Made by a program: the position numbers and the translations under genes. From Bathynomus jamesi (Eukaryota; Arthropoda; Malacostraca; Isopoda; Cirolanidae): a stretch of DNA of 64,000 nucleotides. This document shows, one piece after another, positions 23,947-34,648 of this stretch. Positions within the stretch are counted from its first letter, which is position 1, and each line of letters begins with the position of its first letter. Below the pieces are notes generated by a model, which was given only the letters and a program-made list of their open reading frames with translations, searched no databases and had not been told where the DNA came from. The DNA lies in contig JAJOZX010009462.1 in NCBI GenBank assembly GCA_023014485.1, forward strand, positions 89,389 to 153,388, given 5' to 3'.

Positions 23947-24990
23947 ATGGGTGTCAAAGCTCAGTTAACAACAGAAAAATGACAGTCTATTGTAATTTTG
24001 AGAAATGAGGGCCAATCACTGAGGCAAATTGCAAAAAAATTAAAAGTTTCTGTGAATGCAGTTGCTTGTGTCATTAAATGGTTCAAAGAAACTGGTCAAA
24101 ATAAGGACAGTAAAAGGTCAGGGTGACCAAGAACCACAATAGACCCAGAGGACAAGTATATCCGAGTCATCAATCTGTGTAACAGATGTCTCACAGCACC
24201 TGAAATCAAAGCCCAGCTGAATAACTCCAGAAGTACAACAGTTTCAACATCAACTGTTCAGAGAAGACCAAGAGAGGCAGGATTGAAAGGATGAAATGCA
24301 GCAAAGAAACAAATGCTGAGACTCCAGAACAAAAAGAAAAGGCTAGCCTGGGCTAAAAACCACCAAAAATGGACTGTTGAGCAGTGGAAATTTGTCCTTT
24401 GGACTGACAAATCAAAGTTCAAAGTTTTTGGATCCAAACACAGAGTATTTGTGCGGCGCAGAGTAGGTGAAAGAATGACACAGCAGTATGTTGTGCCAAT
24501 AGAGAAGCACAGTGGAGAAAGTGTGATGGTCTGGGGATGTTTTGCAGGGGAGCAAGTTGGAGATCTCCACAAAGTCACTGGAATACTGAACCAACATGGC
24601 TATCACAGCATTCTACAGCACCATGCTATCCCATCTGGACAGTGACTAGTTGGCCAACAGTTCATAATGCAGCAAGACAACAATCCTAAACACACTTCCA
24701 AGCTGTGTCAAAATTACCTGAAGCAGAAAGAACGGCAACATCAGCTCACAGTTATGGAATGGCCAGCACACTCCCTGGATCTGAACCCCATTGAGCTAGT
24801 GTGGGATGAACTGGATCAATGAGTGAAAGCCAAGCAGCCATCCAGTGCTCAGAAGCTCTGGGAACTCTTACAAGAGTGCTGGCAGCAGCTTTCACCATAC
24901 TATCTTCTTTCTCTTGTTGAGTGCATGCCTCAAATTTGTTCTGCTATAACTGCTGCTGGAGGAGGCTATTTTGATGAATCTAAAATTTAG
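23947..24990 (+). pseudogene. Tc1-like transposase, several stops
   Basis: Plus-strand frames give a near full-length Tc1 transposase. There is an HTH near SLRQIAKKLKVS (24,020-24,060), a second HTH before AAKKQMLRLQNKKK (24,300), and FVLWTDKSKF for the first Asp (24,400). MVWGCFAGEQ follows, then the second Asp as QQDNNPKHTSK (24,675) and LDLNPIELVWDEL for the Glu (24,785). In-frame stops occur near 23,980, 24,125, 24,292, 24,645 and 24,820. All catalytic residues remain in the decayed sequence. This is the Tc1-like element's own transposase, lying 3' of the nested insertion. Confidence 0.88.
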
Positions 24991-25154
24991 ACTTTGCTTT
25001 TGGTAAATTGTCCTGATTTGTTATTATTTAAGTTCCCATATTTGTACTTATGAATTTGTGTCATGATAACTTCATTAATAAATAAAAAACTTTAAACAAA
25101 ATTTTAAATGTATGAATATTTCAAGGTGTACTTAAACTTTTGACTGGTAGTGTA

Positions 25155-26154
25155 CTAAATCACAATTTTTACAGGGAATGCTGTAGACACCTGTTTTGCA
25201 AAGTTATTCATAACCAATTTACTTTTTCCAGTAGATGAATATTTGAATGCCAAATCAAACCTAAAATCTTTCACCAAAGGTTTTACACTTTCTAAGCTGG
25301 AGATGTAAGGCAAACTCAAATATTGTTTTTGGTTAACTAAAAGGTTCCTGAGGGGCATAAAAAAATTTCCTGGTTTTAAAATATGCCTTTCTGATAAACC
25401 ACTCAGGATATTTTAAATCCTTAAAAATGTCCCAAATCTTTGAATTTTTTGAGTCCAGCAAATGTGGGCTACAAATCCTGAGTGCTCTCAGAAACATGGA
25501 AGAAATAATTGGGCTTTTAAGACCATCATCATGATATGAAAAATAATGAAGATACAAATTGCAGTGAGTGGGTTTTCTCTTGACAGTGAAATTGGGCTTT
25601 CCATTTTTGTTAATGACCAAAACATCTAAAAAGGTAAATGTTTGTCATTTTCCCATTCATATTTAATAGAGGGAACAAGATTATTTAATGACTGAAAGAA
25701 AGTATCAAAGTTATTCCAGTTGTCAGGCCAAAATGAGAAAATATCTACGTAACAAAACCAAATTAAATTACTAGGACATATTGTTTGTAACAATTCTGAC
25801 TCATAATATTCCATGTATGATGTACTCAGTATTGGGGATAAAGGGGACCCCATTCCCATACCAAAACATTGTAAACAAAATTCCTCACTGAAGGAGAAGG
25901 CATTATTGGTGACACAGAGTTTTATCAATTCTAAAAACTCTGAAATGTGTGGGCATGCCAAGTTCTAAGTTACATGTTGCCAATTTTCTACCTAAAAAAC
26001 TAAGTACATCATCAGTGGGAACTTTCATAAACAATGAATCAACATCAAAACTAATCATTCTTCTACATTTTAAATCTAAAGACATAACTTTATTAATAAA
26101 ATCATAGGAATTAGTGATGTGTGAGCCAGAAAATTTACCAACTAATGGGGACAA
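25155..26154 (-). pseudogene. Penelope-like reverse transcriptase, frameshifted
   Basis: Minus-strand frames in order are 26,154-25,903 (RRMISFDVDSLFMKVP, RT motif A), 25,961-25,626 (QCFGMGMGSPLSPILS, motif B; WFCYVDIFSFW, motif C with the second Asp of YVDD replaced by I), 25,620-25,333 (VKRKPTHCNLYLHYFS, thumb) and 25,358-25,155, leading into the GIY-YIG nuclease. Motifs A, B and thumb are characteristic of Penelope-like elements, which are telomerase-related. Loss of the second YVDD Asp plus frameshifts mean no activity. Confidence 0.88.
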
Positions 26155-26179
26155 TTTATCTGCAAGAAATTTAGATAAC

Positions 26180-27126
26180 CTTTAACTAAAGGAACCTGTG
26201 TGTGAAATTTCACTATCTGTGGAAAACCCACTTGCTGCAATTTGTATATTCATTATTTTTCATATGATGATGGTGTTAAAAGCTCAATTATTTCTTCCAT
26301 ATTTCTGTGAGCACTTAGTATTTGTAGCCCACATTTGCTGGACTCGGAAAATTAAAAAATTTGGAACATTTTTAAAGATTTAAAATATCCTGAGTGGTTT
26401 ATCAGAAAGGTGTATTTTAAAGCCAGGAAATCTTTTTATGCCCCTCAGGAACCTTTAGTTAACCAAAAACAATATTTGAGTTTGCCTTACATTTCCAGCT
26501 TAGAAAGTGTAAAACCTTTGATGAAAGATTTTAGGTTTGATTTGGCATTCAAATATTTGTCTACTGTAAAAAGTAAATTGGTTAAGAATAACTTTGCAAA
26601 ACATAAGCGGGTGTCTACAGCATTCCGTGTAAAAATTGTGATTTAGTATATGTAGGAGAAACTGGAAGAAATAGTGAAACTCGTATTAAAGAACATCAAT
26701 ATGCCTTCAGATGTTGGAACACTAATAATGCAATTTTTTACCACCAGCCAAAATAATCATGCCATAGATTGAGGATCAATAAGTTACTTTATAAATGTAA
26801 TAATTATGTCAAAAGAAAAATAATAGAATCTGTATGTATAGAACAAGATATTAATTTTAATTTGTGTGAAGGTACTTATGAGCTAGACCCTTTAATGAGA
26901 TTCCTGATCAAAAAATCCCTTCTGGTGTCGGATGAACGGGATCTAACCTAGGTGTGAATTTCTTAATGGTCTCTGCCTTTCTAGAATGTTCCTTAACTTT
27001 CCTGGATTGTTTCTTATTCACTTTTGTTTATTCATTTTTCTGTATCCACCTGAAGAGGATGCCAGTGGGCCTTGAAAACTGTTGTGGAAATGAACTCCAT
27101 CTATTAGTGTGGGTTTTATTGTCACA
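26180..27126 (+). pseudogene. Inverted 3' half of the Penelope-like element (thumb + GIY-YIG nuclease)
   Basis: The plus strand repeats the thumb (26,198-26,460) and linker (PYISSLESVKPL at 26,480), then reads into ETGRNSETRIKEHQYAFR at about 26,660 and SLLVSDERDLT near 26,930. The ETGRN...KEHqyA pattern is the GIY-YIG endonuclease of Penelope-like elements. It mirrors the minus-strand copy that starts at 25,153 and continues beyond the Tc1 insert at 20,250-19,760. Stops near 26,645 and 26,755 inactivate it. Confidence 0.8.
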
Positions 27127-27540
27127 AATAGCTACATATACTGTATCCAGCTTATCGATAATACTGTTGACCTGCCCCAATTTTATGAGGTAATCTTCAT
27201 TATAAACTGCCTGAAAAGACATTTAGATACGCAGAATGACGCATATTTTATTGTCAACACAAATTTCTATCAAGTTAGCGAATTTGAACCAAGTTTTTAT
27301 TTCACTAATATATTTCCCATATCCTAACCTCCATAGGATAGTTAGCCTGCCAAGTGGGTGGTCTGCAAGGACACCAACTTGTTTATCTCTGGTGGCATCC
27401 CCTATCCCATGGAAGTTACTGGACAGGCTATTCAGGTCCTTTATGTCCTGTTTCAAAAGCCATATTTCCTGCAAAAAGAGAATATAAACATTCTCTAACA
27501 GTTTATCAATTATCATCTGCATAGGTGTATGGCACCTAAT

Positions 27541-27590
27541 GGGGGGGGGGGGGGGCTGGTACAAATTTTCCCAAATTTTATTTTATATAT

Positions 27591-27636
<46 letters not shown>

Positions 27637-28172
27637 GAAATTAGGATCATCACAGGCTCAGACTCCCTCACTTTTTTTTTCCCCAAATTTTATTATATAT
27701 ATATATAATATGAAATTAGGATCATCACAGGCTCAGACTCCCTCACTCCAACAGACCACTAGAAGCACTAACATTACCAAAGGATACGTGTCATGCTTTG
27801 CAAAATTAATTGTACAATTTTTCTTTTTTAATGCAACTTCCATGATGTATTGATAGGGCGGGTCGTACTCAGGTGACAACATGAATCTGAAGGAAATCCT
27901 ACCATCAGGGGTGTCTAAATTATGTGTTTTTACATGGGGAATTCAAATATGAGCTTATTTTTTGGATAGGATAACTCTAACCTACATCATTTTGTATTTC
28001 TAAATTTGCCAATTTTACCGTTTTGAACCCCTTTATTATATATTATAAATTTTTCTTTTTTAATGCAACTTCCATGATGTATTGATAGGGCGGGTCGTAC
28101 TCAGGTGACAACATGAATTATATTTCTAAATTTGCCAATTTTACCCTTTTGAACCCCTTTATAATATATAAA

Positions 28173-28215
<43 letters not shown>

Positions 28216-28300
28216 GAAATTAGGATCATCACAGGCTCAGACTCCCTCGCTTTTTTTTTTCCCAAATTTTATTATATATATTTATATATATATATATAGG
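27541..28300. repeat. (TA)n microsatellites with repeated cassettes
   Basis: TA tracts lie at 27,584-27,632, 27,692-27,708, 28,171-28,210 and 28,274-28,298. They alternate with repeated cassettes. One is GGATCATCACAGGCTCAGAC (27,646, 27,718 and 28,223). Another begins TAGGGCGGGTCGTACTCAGG (27,854, 28,086 and 28,297) and is the terminus of the neighbouring transposon. A G14 run precedes the array at 27,541. Confidence 0.85.
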
Positions 28301-30456
28301 GCGGGTCGTACTCAGGTGACAACATGAATCTGAAGGAAATCCTACCATCAGGGGTGTCTAAATTATGTGTTTTTACATGGGGAATTCAAATATGAGCTTA
28401 TTTTTTGGATAGGATAACTCTAACCTACATCATTTTGTATTTCTAAATTTGCCAATTTTACCCTTTTGAACCCCTTTATAATATATTAAAAGATATAAGG
28501 TAAATCATTTATATTGACAAGGCCAAATCAACTTTACATATATTTATTAATAGGTGAACTGCATGTATATCACTGGATATAATTACAAAGATCATTCTCC
28601 TGACATCTTGAACTTTGCCAGGTTGCACAAATCCTACTTTGACTCAGACTCAGACTCAGACTTGGACATCAGCTTCCTGCTGGTCTCCTGAGCCCTGATC
28701 CCTCCATCCCTCTTTTCCTGTGAGAAGTACTTAGCAGAAGCCTCAGTCACCATTTTAACAACCCTCTCAATGCTTTGTGTGTGGCAAGGCCAGTTGCGCA
28801 CCTCCATGGGGGTGTTGGTGAATTTTTCACCTCTGAGGTGCTTAGAGAGCAGGTGAGAGGTGGCTCTGACACACCTTCTGACCAGCTGATCAAGTCACTG
28901 ATGCTGGAAGCATCACAATTGATGTCAGGTGTCCTTCTGCTCCTAACAGAGGAGTCCCCCAGCTGAGTGTCCAGTTCCCCCTCTCCCCTGATGGCCAGGA
29001 TTCTCTCCACCCCTTCAATCCTCTCCTTCTGATCCTCAGAGCAGAGTAGTGTTTGGAGGATGACTTCACTGTGGGCATACCAAGCAGATCTCACAGTTGG
29101 CATCACAATATCCAGCACCTCCTTTCTCTGGGACTTGAGGCAGTCCAGCTAAAAGAGGATGTGCCTAGGCCCTTCGATCCAGGAGTGCTTGACCTTCACG
29201 TTGAACCAACATGGGTAATACACTCCAATGATGAATTCCACAATGAATTGCAGAATCTTCAGGTTCTTTCCTTTAAGTCCGTGCTTTGACACCCAGAGCC
29301 TGAGAAGTCTGTTCGCTGTGGTGAGCCAGCGGCTGTGGTTTACTGGTCCTATCTCTAACAGAGCCAGCCCCGCAGGAAGTACTCCATCCCTGACTGCACA
29401 GACAATTTTATAGCCATAGTATTGATCAGTTGAGAGATCTTGAATGACCTTGTCAGGAAGTTTGATCAGTGGAGGGCCAACAGAGATTCGGGTGAAGTTT
29501 GGATTGATATCAAAGTCTGTAGCAAAATCAAGGAGCTTTCCTATTGGCCCGGATAATTTTTTGTCTGACAGAGTAGGGCCATCAAGGTCAACAATGAGAT
29601 GGCGCAGGGGAAGTTCAACAGTGTGCAGGTTGCACACCAACCAGACCAGCTTTCTCCCCAGGTGCAGCTCCAGCTTCCGCATTTGTTCATGTATTCTAAA
29701 AAAACTAAAGAAATACATCCTAAAAATATTCTTTAGAACATTGAAATAGGCCTCATACTGCTCAGTTGTACTAAAAATGAACCACCTAATTTTAGCTCAA
29801 ATCGAAGTTGTTAATTAAATTTGCTCAATGTATCACTATAATATGCGTAGAAATAGCTTTTTCTAAAATATAACAGAATAATACTCACATGTGAACAGTA
29901 ACAAAAAAAATATCAGTAGATAATCACTAAATCTATCCCCTCACTGCAAGCCGAGGTGGTAAAATAGCTTCATAAATCATGAGTCACTTCAAATATTTCA
30001 CAAAACGTTTTAGAATGTTCTGAAACATTACATTCTAGCCTCTGAGAAAGGTGGCTCAGAAAATGGCCTTATGCGCGCCAGAAAACCATCAAAATATCAT
30101 ATACCAAACTGTATGATAATTACAATTAAGTGGAATGGCACACCTTTTTATTTGAGTATTTAAATATTATTATTATTATATGAATTACATTATATGTGTT
30201 TATATGAATTAGTTAGAACAATGCTCTATGAGAGATAACATGAGCAGCCATGATAGAAAACGTGAGAAGACGTATTCTGGGGTAACTACAATAGTAAAAT
30301 AATCAACAATTTAATAATAATCAACTGCAAAATGATGTAGGTTAGGGTTATCAGAATTAAATATGTTCTTCAGAATTGTGTTCTATACACCAAAATATGT
30401 CATTTGAACACCCCTCTCCATTGATTTAAAAAAAATGCATAGTATGACCCGCCCTA
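28297..30456 (-). mobile_element. Unclassified DNA transposon with TAGGGCGGGTC termini
   Basis: The left end TAGGGCGGGTCGTACT (28,297, with earlier partial copies at 27,854 and 28,086) and the right end AGTATGACCCGCCCTA (ending 30,456) are inverted. The interior encodes a transposase-like protein on the minus strand. The left flank is a TA microsatellite, so a target duplication cannot be read. Non-coding sequence at 29.75-30.43 kb shows nothing else. Confidence 0.72.
28747..29718 (-). pseudogene. Transposase-like protein, C-terminal part, one in-frame stop
   Basis: The first frame (29,718-29,149) contains VCNLHTVELPLRHLIVDLDG, then KLSGPIGKLLDF, LSTDQYYGYKI, LEIGPVNHSRWLTTANRLLR and YYPCWFNVKVKHSWIEGPRH. 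After the stop at about 29,149 the same frame resumes (29,118-28,747) with VRSAWYAHSEVILQTLLC and an acidic Ser-rich tail. The LDG and E.....HSRW motifs look like the second and third acidic sites of an RNase H-fold transposase, the latter like the RW segment in hAT. Homologues recur in many animal genomes, but I cannot name the superfamily. The N-terminal part is missing or spliced. Confidence 0.65.
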
Positions 30457-30599
30457 AATTGTATTGTAATCCCAACCGGTACTTAGTTAATTTTCATTAA
30501 TAGGGCATAAGACTATATCAAATATTTTATTCATGCATAAGAAAGATAATAAAAACTTGTGAGCCAACACAACTTAAATAAATTTAGTAGCACCTACTG

Positions 30600-31108
30600 T
30601 AGGGTTGCCATACGTCCATATTTTCCCGGACATGTCCTCCATTTAGGTCTCGAAATCTTCATTCGGAAGTAATTTTTAAAATTCTTCAAAAGTCCAGAAT
30701 TTCAGCTTCTATCATTTTCTCCACGGAAAAAAAAATGAAACTGTCCTGCATTTAAGGCATTTTAGCAATTTTCAACCATAATCTAGCCACTTTCGCTGTA
30801 TTATTTACATGTGTTGACAACTATGACGGTGACCGGTGGTTGGCCAGTCTTTAACCTGCAGTGACAGTGTTTGATCTTAGTCTTTGTTGTGGGTTTGTCG
30901 CTTGTTGCCACAGCTAGTGCTTATGAATGCAAAAAAACCACTTTTTTTTCTACGTGAAGGTCAAAATATGAAAATAAAAACCCACTCTAATAGATAAAGT
31001 TTATTTCCACGACAGTTTCGACGCCCACTGGCCCCCCACCGGTGGGGGGGGGGGGAGGATGTCTTCGGGAACGTCCTCTTTTTTGAATGTTCAGATATGG
31101 CAACCCTA
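30600..31108. mobile_element. 509-bp hAT-like MITE
   Basis: Termini TAGGGTTGCCATA and TATGGCAACCCTA are inverted, with exact 8-bp duplication ACCTACTG (30,592-30,599 and 31,109-31,116). An inserted Penelope 3' fragment lies at about 30,985-31,080 (CCACGACAGTTTCGACGCCC), followed by a G-run. The 41,506-41,697 element has related ends. Confidence 0.9.
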
Positions 31109-31328
31109 ACCTACTGTGCTCACAACGTAAAATGAAAGTTGAAACAATATATATATCTTGAGAAATTAAAGAAAACACATCAGTATAACAATGGAAACAA
31201 AGCCATTTCCTGCATAAAGGAAAATTCTTGAAATAAGCAATTTCAATTTGTTGCTATTTACAAACTAAAATTATGAAAAACTTAGAAAAAGTATTTGTCT
31301 TGCCCTTTTTGCCTACCGAAAGTGTTGA

Positions 31329-31784
31329 TCATTTTATCCATGTCATTTTAATTGTTCTGTTAGCATATGCTCGTTCAATGTTTATGACAGCAACACTGTT
31401 TAAACACACTTGTCCCAGTGTTGTGCGGAGATAGGTCTTCATGCGCCGCAGTCCACTGAAAGATCTTTCTGCTGAGCATGAAGTAGCCAGAATTGATGCC
31501 AGGATGGTTGCAACCTCGGAAAAGACAGGGAGTAATTCATTTAGACCATACTGAAACATACTTTCAACAACTTCTACCACAGTTTTCATTGGAGAGCTGG
31601 AATGTTCAGCGAGTGAAGCTATATACATGCTCTTCTCCACTTCAAGTAGATCTTTGTCAACATGATAAAAATCTGTTACCACTTTGAAGCTGTGATCAGG
31701 AGAATCATTCAGAACTATGTCACCTAAGGCACATAAAATGTCTTGATCATTTCCTTCAAAGCGCAATTTCATTTCTGCGATCAC
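31329..31784 (-). pseudogene. hAT transposase C-terminus
   Basis: The 151-residue frame ends in a hAT dimerisation domain: ILATSCSAERSFSGLRRMKT, then YLRTTLGQVCLNSVAVINIE. The SAERSFSgLrriKtylRstm pattern is that of the ZMYM/TTF-type hAT branch. No N-terminal catalytic part or termini are recognisable nearby, so it is a 5'-truncated or spliced remnant. Confidence 0.8.
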
Positions 31785-32074
31785 TATGGAAAAACTATAT
31801 ATGCTTACAACATGGTATTGTATGTGGTAACTTTACTTCTTAATTAAATATAAATTATTAATTAATTAAATTAAATATCAACAAAATTGCCTCAGGATTG
31901 GCAACATAGCCTATTGGGAATGAAATTAATTACCATACATAGAACCCCATACGTAGGCATTGGGCCTGACTCGTGAAAATTACTTTGAGAGAAGAGTCAA
32001 CGAACTTTGCAAATTCAGCAAATAATAAAATACAAAGATTTATATTAGCGGCTTGATTGGTATTATTATAGTCT

Positions 32075-32556
32075 ATGTTGATAGACGACGGGAATAGGAT
32101 TGTTAGTACCGTCGTCTATCAACATGATGGTGCTCCTTGTCACTATGCCAAAATTGTTCAGGATTATCTAAAAATTCTAAATGGACGTTTTCCAAATCGC
32201 TGGATCGGACGCGGAAGCAACAGACCTTGGCCAGCGAGATCACCAGATTTAACCCCTTTAGCTTTCTTTGCATGGGGCTTTATCAAATCGCACGTCTATC
32301 AGACGAAGATTACGAGTCTTGAAAACTTACGTACACGTATACGAACTGCTGCAGATAACATAACCCCGCAAATGCTCCAGAATGTGTTTAGAAATGCTGC
32401 GGAACGATTTGAGCTGTGCAGGGATACTGATGGGCGTCACGTCGAATCCTACTCTTAATTATTTAATAAATGTTACCACTTTATCATTTTATGATTGAAT
32501 TCCATATAATTTCCAAGTGCTTCACAAAAGTAGATCCTGACTTTATGTACACCCTG
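32075..32556 (+). pseudogene. Mariner-type transposase C-terminus with lost catalytic Asp
   Basis: The frame reads YQHDGAPCHYAKIVQ (second Asp), then NRWIGRGSNRPW and RSPDLTPLAFFAWG. In relatives the last motif is SPDLTPLDFFlWG, with the Asp as third catalytic residue; here it is Ala. The 3' terminus ACACCCTGTA is near 32,556. The 5' half of the element is missing. Confidence 0.82.
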
Positions 32557-32667
32557 TATAATAATTTTTGGTCCACCATATTGTCTCAGTCTAGCCATGG
32601 GTACAGTGTGTGAAGGTTGTGCTCTGACTCCGTTTGAAGTTATTCATAAATTTTTTAAGAATAACAT

Positions 32668-32800
32668 TGACTCGTTAGGTTAATTGAATGCCTGGTTAGG
32701 TCAACTGATGCCCAGTTAGGTTAATTGAATGCCCGGTTAGGGCAACTGTACACCCTTGATGATTGGTTAGGTTAAGTCATGATATTTTCGTTAGTTTAAC
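32668..32800 (+). repeat. Degenerate TTAGGTTAAT/TTAGGTCAAC repeats
   Basis: Four to six imperfect copies of a 25-30-bp unit built around GGTTAGGTTAATTGAATGCC. It resembles interrupted arthropod telomere repeat. A similar unit recurs at 35,462-35,525, beside the clean TTAGG run. Confidence 0.7.
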
Positions 32801-32938
32801 GATTTATTTTTTAAACTAATTTACGGCCGGATTCTGAAGGAATCGTTTTGTGGAACCGATTCTGAAGGATTTGTTTATCTTATCACTCCGCCATAGCCCA
32901 ACCCAACTCTCCAGTGGATTGGATTGAGTTGGTTTGGG
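32801..32938. other. Spacer preceding the foldback cluster
   Basis: Contains a short duplicated GATTCTGAAGGA motif (32,829 and 32,860). I see nothing else. Confidence 0.3.
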
Positions 32939-32939
32939 T

Positions 32940-33130
32940 TCTGAAACTTATGTTTTTCCTGTTTTTTGAGGTGATTCACTCGAATTTGACATCCATTTCC
33001 ACCGCAAATCACTCGTTTTTGGCTTTTGATGTTGGGGGGGGGGATCTAAAAAACGAGTGATTTGCGATGGAAACGGATGCCAAATTCGAATGAATCGCAT
33101 CAAAAAAACATAGGAAAAACATAAGTTTCA
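32940..33130. repeat. Foldback hairpin 1
   Basis: Arms 32,940-33,018 and 33,048-33,130 are inverted copies (AACTTATGTTTTTCCTGTTT and AAACATAGGAAAAACATAAG), with a G-rich loop of about 28 bp. The arm apex carries CGCAAATCACTCGTTTTTG, a motif shared by the other hairpins. Confidence 0.88.
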
Positions 33131-33177
33131 AGTTCAAAACGAATTGGGCCGAAAGTGCAAATTTACAAGGTTTGGTT

Positions 33178-33405
33178 CCTAGGTTTTCCGTTGGTTTCTG
33201 ACGTGATTCATCTGAAAATGACATTCATTTCCGTCGGAAATCACTCGTTTTTGATCCTCCCCACCCAAAAACCCCGATTTCCCACGCATTCCCCCCATAT
33301 TGTGTGTGTGGGGGGGGGGGGGGGGGGAATCACAAAATCGAGTAATTTGCGACGGAAATGAATGTCATTTTCGGATGAATCACATCAGAAACCACCGGAA
33401 AACCT
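33178..33405. repeat. Foldback hairpin 2
   Basis: Arms 33,178-33,256 and 33,329-33,405 are inverted copies. The apex motif is GGAAATCACTCGTTTTTGAT, and the loop of about 70 bp holds C- and G-runs. It is closely related to hairpin 1 and 48 bp from it. Confidence 0.88.
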
Positions 33406-33945
33406 AATTTTTATTTTTCAAAACGAGTTGTGGTTGAAACTATAAATTTACCGCTTGCTTATGTTACAGCAATGCTTTAAGCAAGGAAGATGTACTTTAT
33501 CTTCCTATAATTTCTGAGTGAATAACATGTGATATAAATCTAACAACACAAAAGGATAGGCCTATACCTTCAGGCATTTAAATACAGTGACTGCCTAAAT
33601 TAATTACATCAAGTCAACTCGTTGTGTAACTCCTCCATCGTACCAAGGCCCTATATCGAAACAGAAGCGAGGCCCAATGAAATAATGTGAGGTAATTTCT
33701 TTGTTTACCATTAGGCAGTGCAACAAATACCGAAGGCAAATGAACATAAAGAGGTCCTTTGAAGACCTACATATACATAACTCTCTCACAAAAAAACTTA
33801 GGGATTTTGTCATTAACTCTCCACTGTAATCCGCTGGAAATTTCCAACGGATGAGGGTATCAGGCAATCAATCCATAGCCCCTATATTTTTTTCACAATC
33901 ACTATGTCGAGGCTTCAATAATATTTATTGACATGATGGTGTTTG
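33406..33945. other. Unassigned sequence
   Basis: The minus strand has an 87-residue frame at 33,867-33,604 (MPDTLIRWKFPADYSG...), with no motif I recognise. No termini seen. Confidence 0.3.
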
Positions 33946-34175
33946 CTATAGAATAGCATCGGCTCCGGGTATTTTTCAGAGGACAATGGACCAAGTTCTA
34001 GGTCACATTCTGCGTGTACTTTGTTTTCTAGATGATGTCCCCATTTCAGGTTCATCTAAAAAAGAACACCTAACTAGATTAACCACAGTTCTAAAAAGAC
34101 TCCAGGATGCTGGACTTAACCTAAAGAAAGAAAAGTGTTTGTGGGTCACTAGTGAGGTTTCATAGTTAGGGTTTT
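33946..34175 (+). pseudogene. Ty3/gypsy reverse transcriptase fragment
   Basis: The plus strand reads APGIFQRTMDQVLG, then LCFLDDVPISGSS (motif C, normally YLDD), then EHLTRLTTVLKRLQDAGLNL and KKEKC. This is the canonical gypsy RT segment. A stop follows at about 34,165, where the Merlin-like element is inserted. Coding resumes at about 36,715. Confidence 0.9.
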
Positions 34176-34204
34176 GTAAATTTATAGTATTACACCCATC
34201 TCCC

Positions 34205-34455
34205 TTTGGAGGTGAAATTTGTTTTTCTTATGGTTTTTGATGTGTTTTGAACGAATCTGACCTTAAAACCGTCGGAAATGACTCGTTTTTGAGATACCCC
34301 CCCTTCCTCCCAGCCGGCAATCTGATGGGACCCTGGTGGGAACCGGGAGTTCTCGGGTGGGGGAAATCACAGAAAACGAGTCATTTCCAACGGTTTTGAA
34401 GGTCAGATTCGTTCAAAACACATCAAAAACCATAGGAAAAACAAATTTCACCTTC
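34205..34455. repeat. Foldback hairpin 3
   Basis: Arms 34,205-34,295 and about 34,370-34,455 are inverted copies (GGTTTTTGATGTGTTTTGAA and TTCAAAACACATCAAAAACC). The loop of about 75 bp contains GTGGGAACCGGGAGTT, a motif shared with hairpins 6 and 7. The apex carries GGAAATGACTCGTTTTTGAG. Confidence 0.9.
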
Positions 34456-34459
34456 AAAA

Positions 34460-34630
34460 TTGACCTAACCTAACCTATCATAACAACCTAACGTAATCTA
34501 TCCTAACCTAACCTATCATAACAACCTAACCTAACGTAATCTATCCTAACTTAACCTAACCTAACGTAATCTATCCTATCCTAACCTAACCTATCATAAC
34601 TTAACCTAACATAATCTATCCTAACCTAAA
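34460..34630 (-). repeat. CCTAACC-rich tandem repeat
   Basis: About 170 bp of CCTAACCTAACCTATCATAAC and CCTAACGTAATCTATCCTAAC variants; on the minus strand it is TTAGG-like. It lies between foldback 3 and the transposase C-terminus. It is degenerate arthropod telomere-like repeat, not a telomere end. Confidence 0.88.
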
Positions 34631-34648
34631 AGAAAAACGGGAATAACC

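Larger units (their letters stand above)
20253..25152 (+). mobile_element. Tc1-like element nested in the Penelope-like element
   Basis: Termini CACTACCAGTCAAAAGTTTA and its complement TTTGACTGGTAGTG lie at 20,253 and 25,152 with TA on both sides. Insertion separated the Penelope coding sequence within the YVxETGRN motif of the GIY-YIG nuclease. Without the further insertion at about 20.64-23.81 kb it would be about 1.7 kb long. Confidence 0.93.
19738..27126 (-). mobile_element. Penelope-like element, inverted dimer, carrying a nested Tc1
   Basis: A 13-bp direct repeat, AATAGCTACATAT, lies at 19,725-19,737 and 27,127-27,139 and marks the target site inside the LINE endonuclease. Penelope RT runs on the minus strand from 26,154, and its 3' end reaches 19,738. 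From about 26,180 to 27,126 the 3' part is repeated in the opposite orientation, with matching end sequence (TCTTCGGGTGGATAC and GTATCCACCTGAAGA). Such head-to-head partial copies are common in Penelope insertions. A Tc1-like element interrupts it at 20,253-25,152. Confidence 0.88.
18200..27565 (-). mobile_element. LINE fragment, target of nested insertions
   Basis: Three minus-strand blocks are colinear once later insertions are removed. Block 27,564-27,140 has the endonuclease start (LQEIWLLKQD, then GVLADHPLGRLTILWR). Block 19,724-19,558 has the endonuclease end (NLNANVLNDN, ADNFTYVSDNWHTTSRL). Block 18,834-18,349 has the downstream segment (LAGVIELHNASRDAF, MWYKQGRPRQL). Endonuclease motifs QE, N and the YVSD..HTTS segment are those of EEP-type LINE endonucleases. 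The RT is not present in the window. Confidence 0.7.

Noticed and set aside
27541..27555. G-quadruplex regulatory site
   Set aside because: Long G-runs of variable length recur across the window (31.05, 33.3, 39.3, 55.2, 55.3, 56.46 kb) and cannot be separated from homopolymer sequencing noise.
33604..33867. 87-codon frame next to gypsy RT as a gene
   Set aside because: No motif, no neighbouring signals, and it lies in transposon debris.
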